From NCBI GenBank assembly GCA_003139735.1, contig PLGA01000513.1, positions 6,619 through 13,969 of the forward strand: a stretch of 7,351 nt of DNA, in the 5' to 3' direction. Below the pieces are notes generated by a model, which saw nothing but the letters and a program-made list of their open reading frames with translations, was not told where the DNA came from and did not search any database. Positions 6,351 through 7,351 of this stretch are shown one piece after another. The DNA is from Bryobacterales bacterium. GTDB lineage: Bacteria > Acidobacteriota > Terriglobia > Bryobacterales > Bryobacteraceae. The translations under genes and the position numbers were made by a program. Within the stretch, counting starts at the first letter, position 1; each line of letters starts with the position of its first letter.

Positions 6351-7176
6351 CTTGGGCGCGCGCCCTCTGAGCGCCGTGCTGGACGTGAGCTTCGCGGAAC
6401 GGACCGACGCCGGGAGGGAGCGCGAGAACGACGAAGACTATTTAGGCCATGCCGCGCCCGCGACTCCCTCGCGGGCGCGGTCGCATGGCTGGCTGTTCGC
6501 CTTGGCCGATGGCGTGGGAGGCCAGGACCGCGGCGAGGTGGCTTCGCGCGAGGCCGTGGAAGACATCCTGGCCGGCTTCCACGCCGCGCCCGCCGGAGAA
6601 CCGCCCGCGGCTCTGCTCGCGCGGTTGGCGCAATCCGCCAACCTGCACGTCTACGAACTGGGCAAGAGTACCGGCCCCGGCGGCGTGTCGATGGCCACCA
6701 CGCTGGTGGCCTGCATCCTGCGGCACGACCGCGTGACCGTGGCGCACGCCGGCGATTCCCGCTGCTACCTGATCCGCAACGGCCATGCCGAAGCTCTTAC
6801 GCGCGACCATACCGTGGCCCGCGACCAGGCGCGTCTGGGCGTGATTTCCGCCAAGGAGGAGGCCGAGTCGGCGTCGAAGCATTTGCTGACCCGTTCGCTC
6901 GGCGCCGGCCTCTTCGTCAACGTCGATATCGCCGAACACTCGCTCGAAGCCGGCGACGCGCTGGCGCTCTGCTGCGACGGCCTGCACAACTCGGTCGCGG
7001 GCGAGGACATAGCCGCCGCCGTAGCCGGCGACGCCAGCCTGGAAGACGCCGCCGAACGGCTTGTCGATCTTGCCAATGAACGCGACGGCAGCGATAATAT
7101 AAGCGTCCAGCTAATCCGTGTGCGGAGCGTGGAACGTGTCGGAATGTATCGCGGGCGGCCCTATAAGCTCCGGTAG
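6325..7176 (+). CDS. PP2C-family Ser/Thr protein phosphatase
   Basis: This 283-residue cytosolic enzyme is a Mg/Mn-dependent phosphatase of the bacterial PP2C (PPM) family. Motifs in order are RENDED (33-38) with the metal-site D38, ALADGVGG (59-66) with D62, the MATTL helix, AHAGDSRCYLI, LTRDHTVARDQ, HLLTRSLG, CCDGL with D218, and GSDNIS with D257-N258. The catalytic set looks complete. The C-terminal tail GMYRGRPYKLR resembles the linker end of bifunctional PP2C-kinase proteins as I recall them, but here a stop follows and a separate kinase begins 38 nt later. The start is uncertain: ATG 6325 overlaps the permease by 26 nt, and GTG 6328, GTG 6337 and GTG 6376 are also in frame. Conserved homology begins near residue 19. 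The gene carries a strong hairpin at 6452-6480. Confidence 0.93.
   Translation: MVRPVSAPSLGARPLSAVLDVSFAERTDAGRERENDEDYLGHAAPATPSRARSHGWLFALADGVGGQDRGEVASREAVEDILAGFHAAPAGEPPAALLARLAQSANLHVYELGKSTGPGGVSMATTLVACILRHDRVTVAHAGDSRCYLIRNGHAEALTRDHTVARDQARLGVISAKEEAESASKHLLTRSLGAGLFVNVDIAEHSLEAGDALALCCDGLHNSVAGEDIAAAVAGDASLEDAAERLVDLANERDGSDNISVQLIRVRSVERVGMYRGRPYKLR
6452..6480. repeat. Perfect 12-bp inverted repeat inside the phosphatase gene
   Basis: CCGCGCCCGCGA (6452-6463) and TCGCGGGCGCGG (6469-6480) are exact reverse complements across a 5-nt CTCCC loop. A G-U pair (6451/6481) would extend the RNA stem to 13 bp. It encodes residues 43-53 of the phosphatase, a variable Ala/Pro/Ser/Arg loop between the first two motifs. 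No T-tract follows, so it is not a simple terminator. Confidence 0.85.
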
Positions 7177-7214
7177 GCCAAGCTGGTTCCGATTCCATTC
7201 ATCCCACGCCGCTC

Positions 7215-7351
7215 ATGCCCTCACTGCACGCAGGCGATCAATTCGATCAATACCGGATTGAGAACCTTGTCGCGCGGAGCGGCATGGCTTCCATTTTTCG
7301 GGCCACCGATATGCGCGACGGCCGGCAGGTTGCCATCAAGATCCCCCATCC
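7215..7351 (+). CDS. Hanks-type Ser/Thr protein kinase, N-terminal part (runs off window)
   Basis: Only the first 45 codons are present. The sequence begins the kinase N-lobe: DQFDQYRIENLVARSGMASI leads into the strand VAIK, with K42 as the expected ATP-anchoring lysine, then IPHP. The glycine-rich loop is atypical. Aligned to the usual LGxGGMGxV, the three GxGxxG positions are A20, S22 and A25, and only G23 of the loop glycines remains. I recall the SGMASIFRATD pattern from acidobacterial and proteobacterial kinases found beside PP2C genes. No Shine-Dalgarno is visible before ATG 7215, which lies 38 nt after the phosphatase stop. The kinase and phosphatase probably act on shared substrates. 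The C-lobe and any membrane segment lie outside the window. Confidence 0.85.
   Translation, partial: MPSLHAGDQFDQYRIENLVARSGMASIFRATDMRDGRQVAIKIPH

Noticed and set aside
1..7351. CRISPR array, tRNA/rRNA, insertion sequence or phage genes
   Set aside because: No spaced direct repeats, cloverleaf, transposase motifs, terminal repeats or phage-like proteins were seen. All genes fit ordinary chromosomal functions.

Overview
The window is a high-GC stretch of a Gram-negative (diderm) bacterial chromosome. An outer-membrane beta-barrel protein, an MscS-type channel with a large periplasmic domain, and a Hanks-type kinase/PP2C pair together suggest an acidobacterium of the Solibacter/Bryobacter type. 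That placement rests on recalled protein style only, and no marker gene is present. All seven genes lie on the + strand and are tightly packed.

Layout. Positions 1-59 hold a short 8-bp tandem repeat and a candidate promoter element. Positions 60-1907 encode an MscS-family channel with a long periplasmic helical domain. Positions 1962-2783 encode a rhomboid intramembrane serine protease with an N-terminal zinc ribbon. Its start lies directly behind a -10-like box, so the mRNA may be leaderless. The 188-nt gap 2784-2971 is the richest non-coding stretch: a GC-rich terminator-like hairpin, then a promoter, then a leader with two mutually exclusive hairpins (attenuator-like), then a strong Shine-Dalgarno. 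Positions 2972-4216 encode a BBP2/OmpL-like outer-membrane porin. Positions 4261-7351 form an apparent operon: a small winged-helix-like protein, an APC-superfamily amino-acid permease (1-nt overlap, TAATG), a PP2C phosphatase (26-nt overlap), and the first 45 codons of a Ser/Thr kinase that runs off the window.

How the genes may work together. The porin could admit small solutes to the periplasm, and the permease could carry amino acids or amines across the inner membrane. The co-encoded phosphatase and kinase are plausible reversible regulators of the permease or of the metabolism it feeds. This resembles the transporter plus kinase/phosphatase arrangement known near nitrate transporters in some proteobacteria, but there the two enzymes are fused and here they are separate genes. 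The channel and the rhomboid look like independent membrane housekeeping or stress genes.

I see no mobile element, tRNA, rRNA, CRISPR array or clear novel defence system. The least ordinary signals are the alternative hairpins in the porin leader, a perfect 12-bp inverted repeat inside the phosphatase gene, a -10-like TAGAAT found ahead of three genes, and a kinase whose glycine-rich loop lacks all three canonical glycines.
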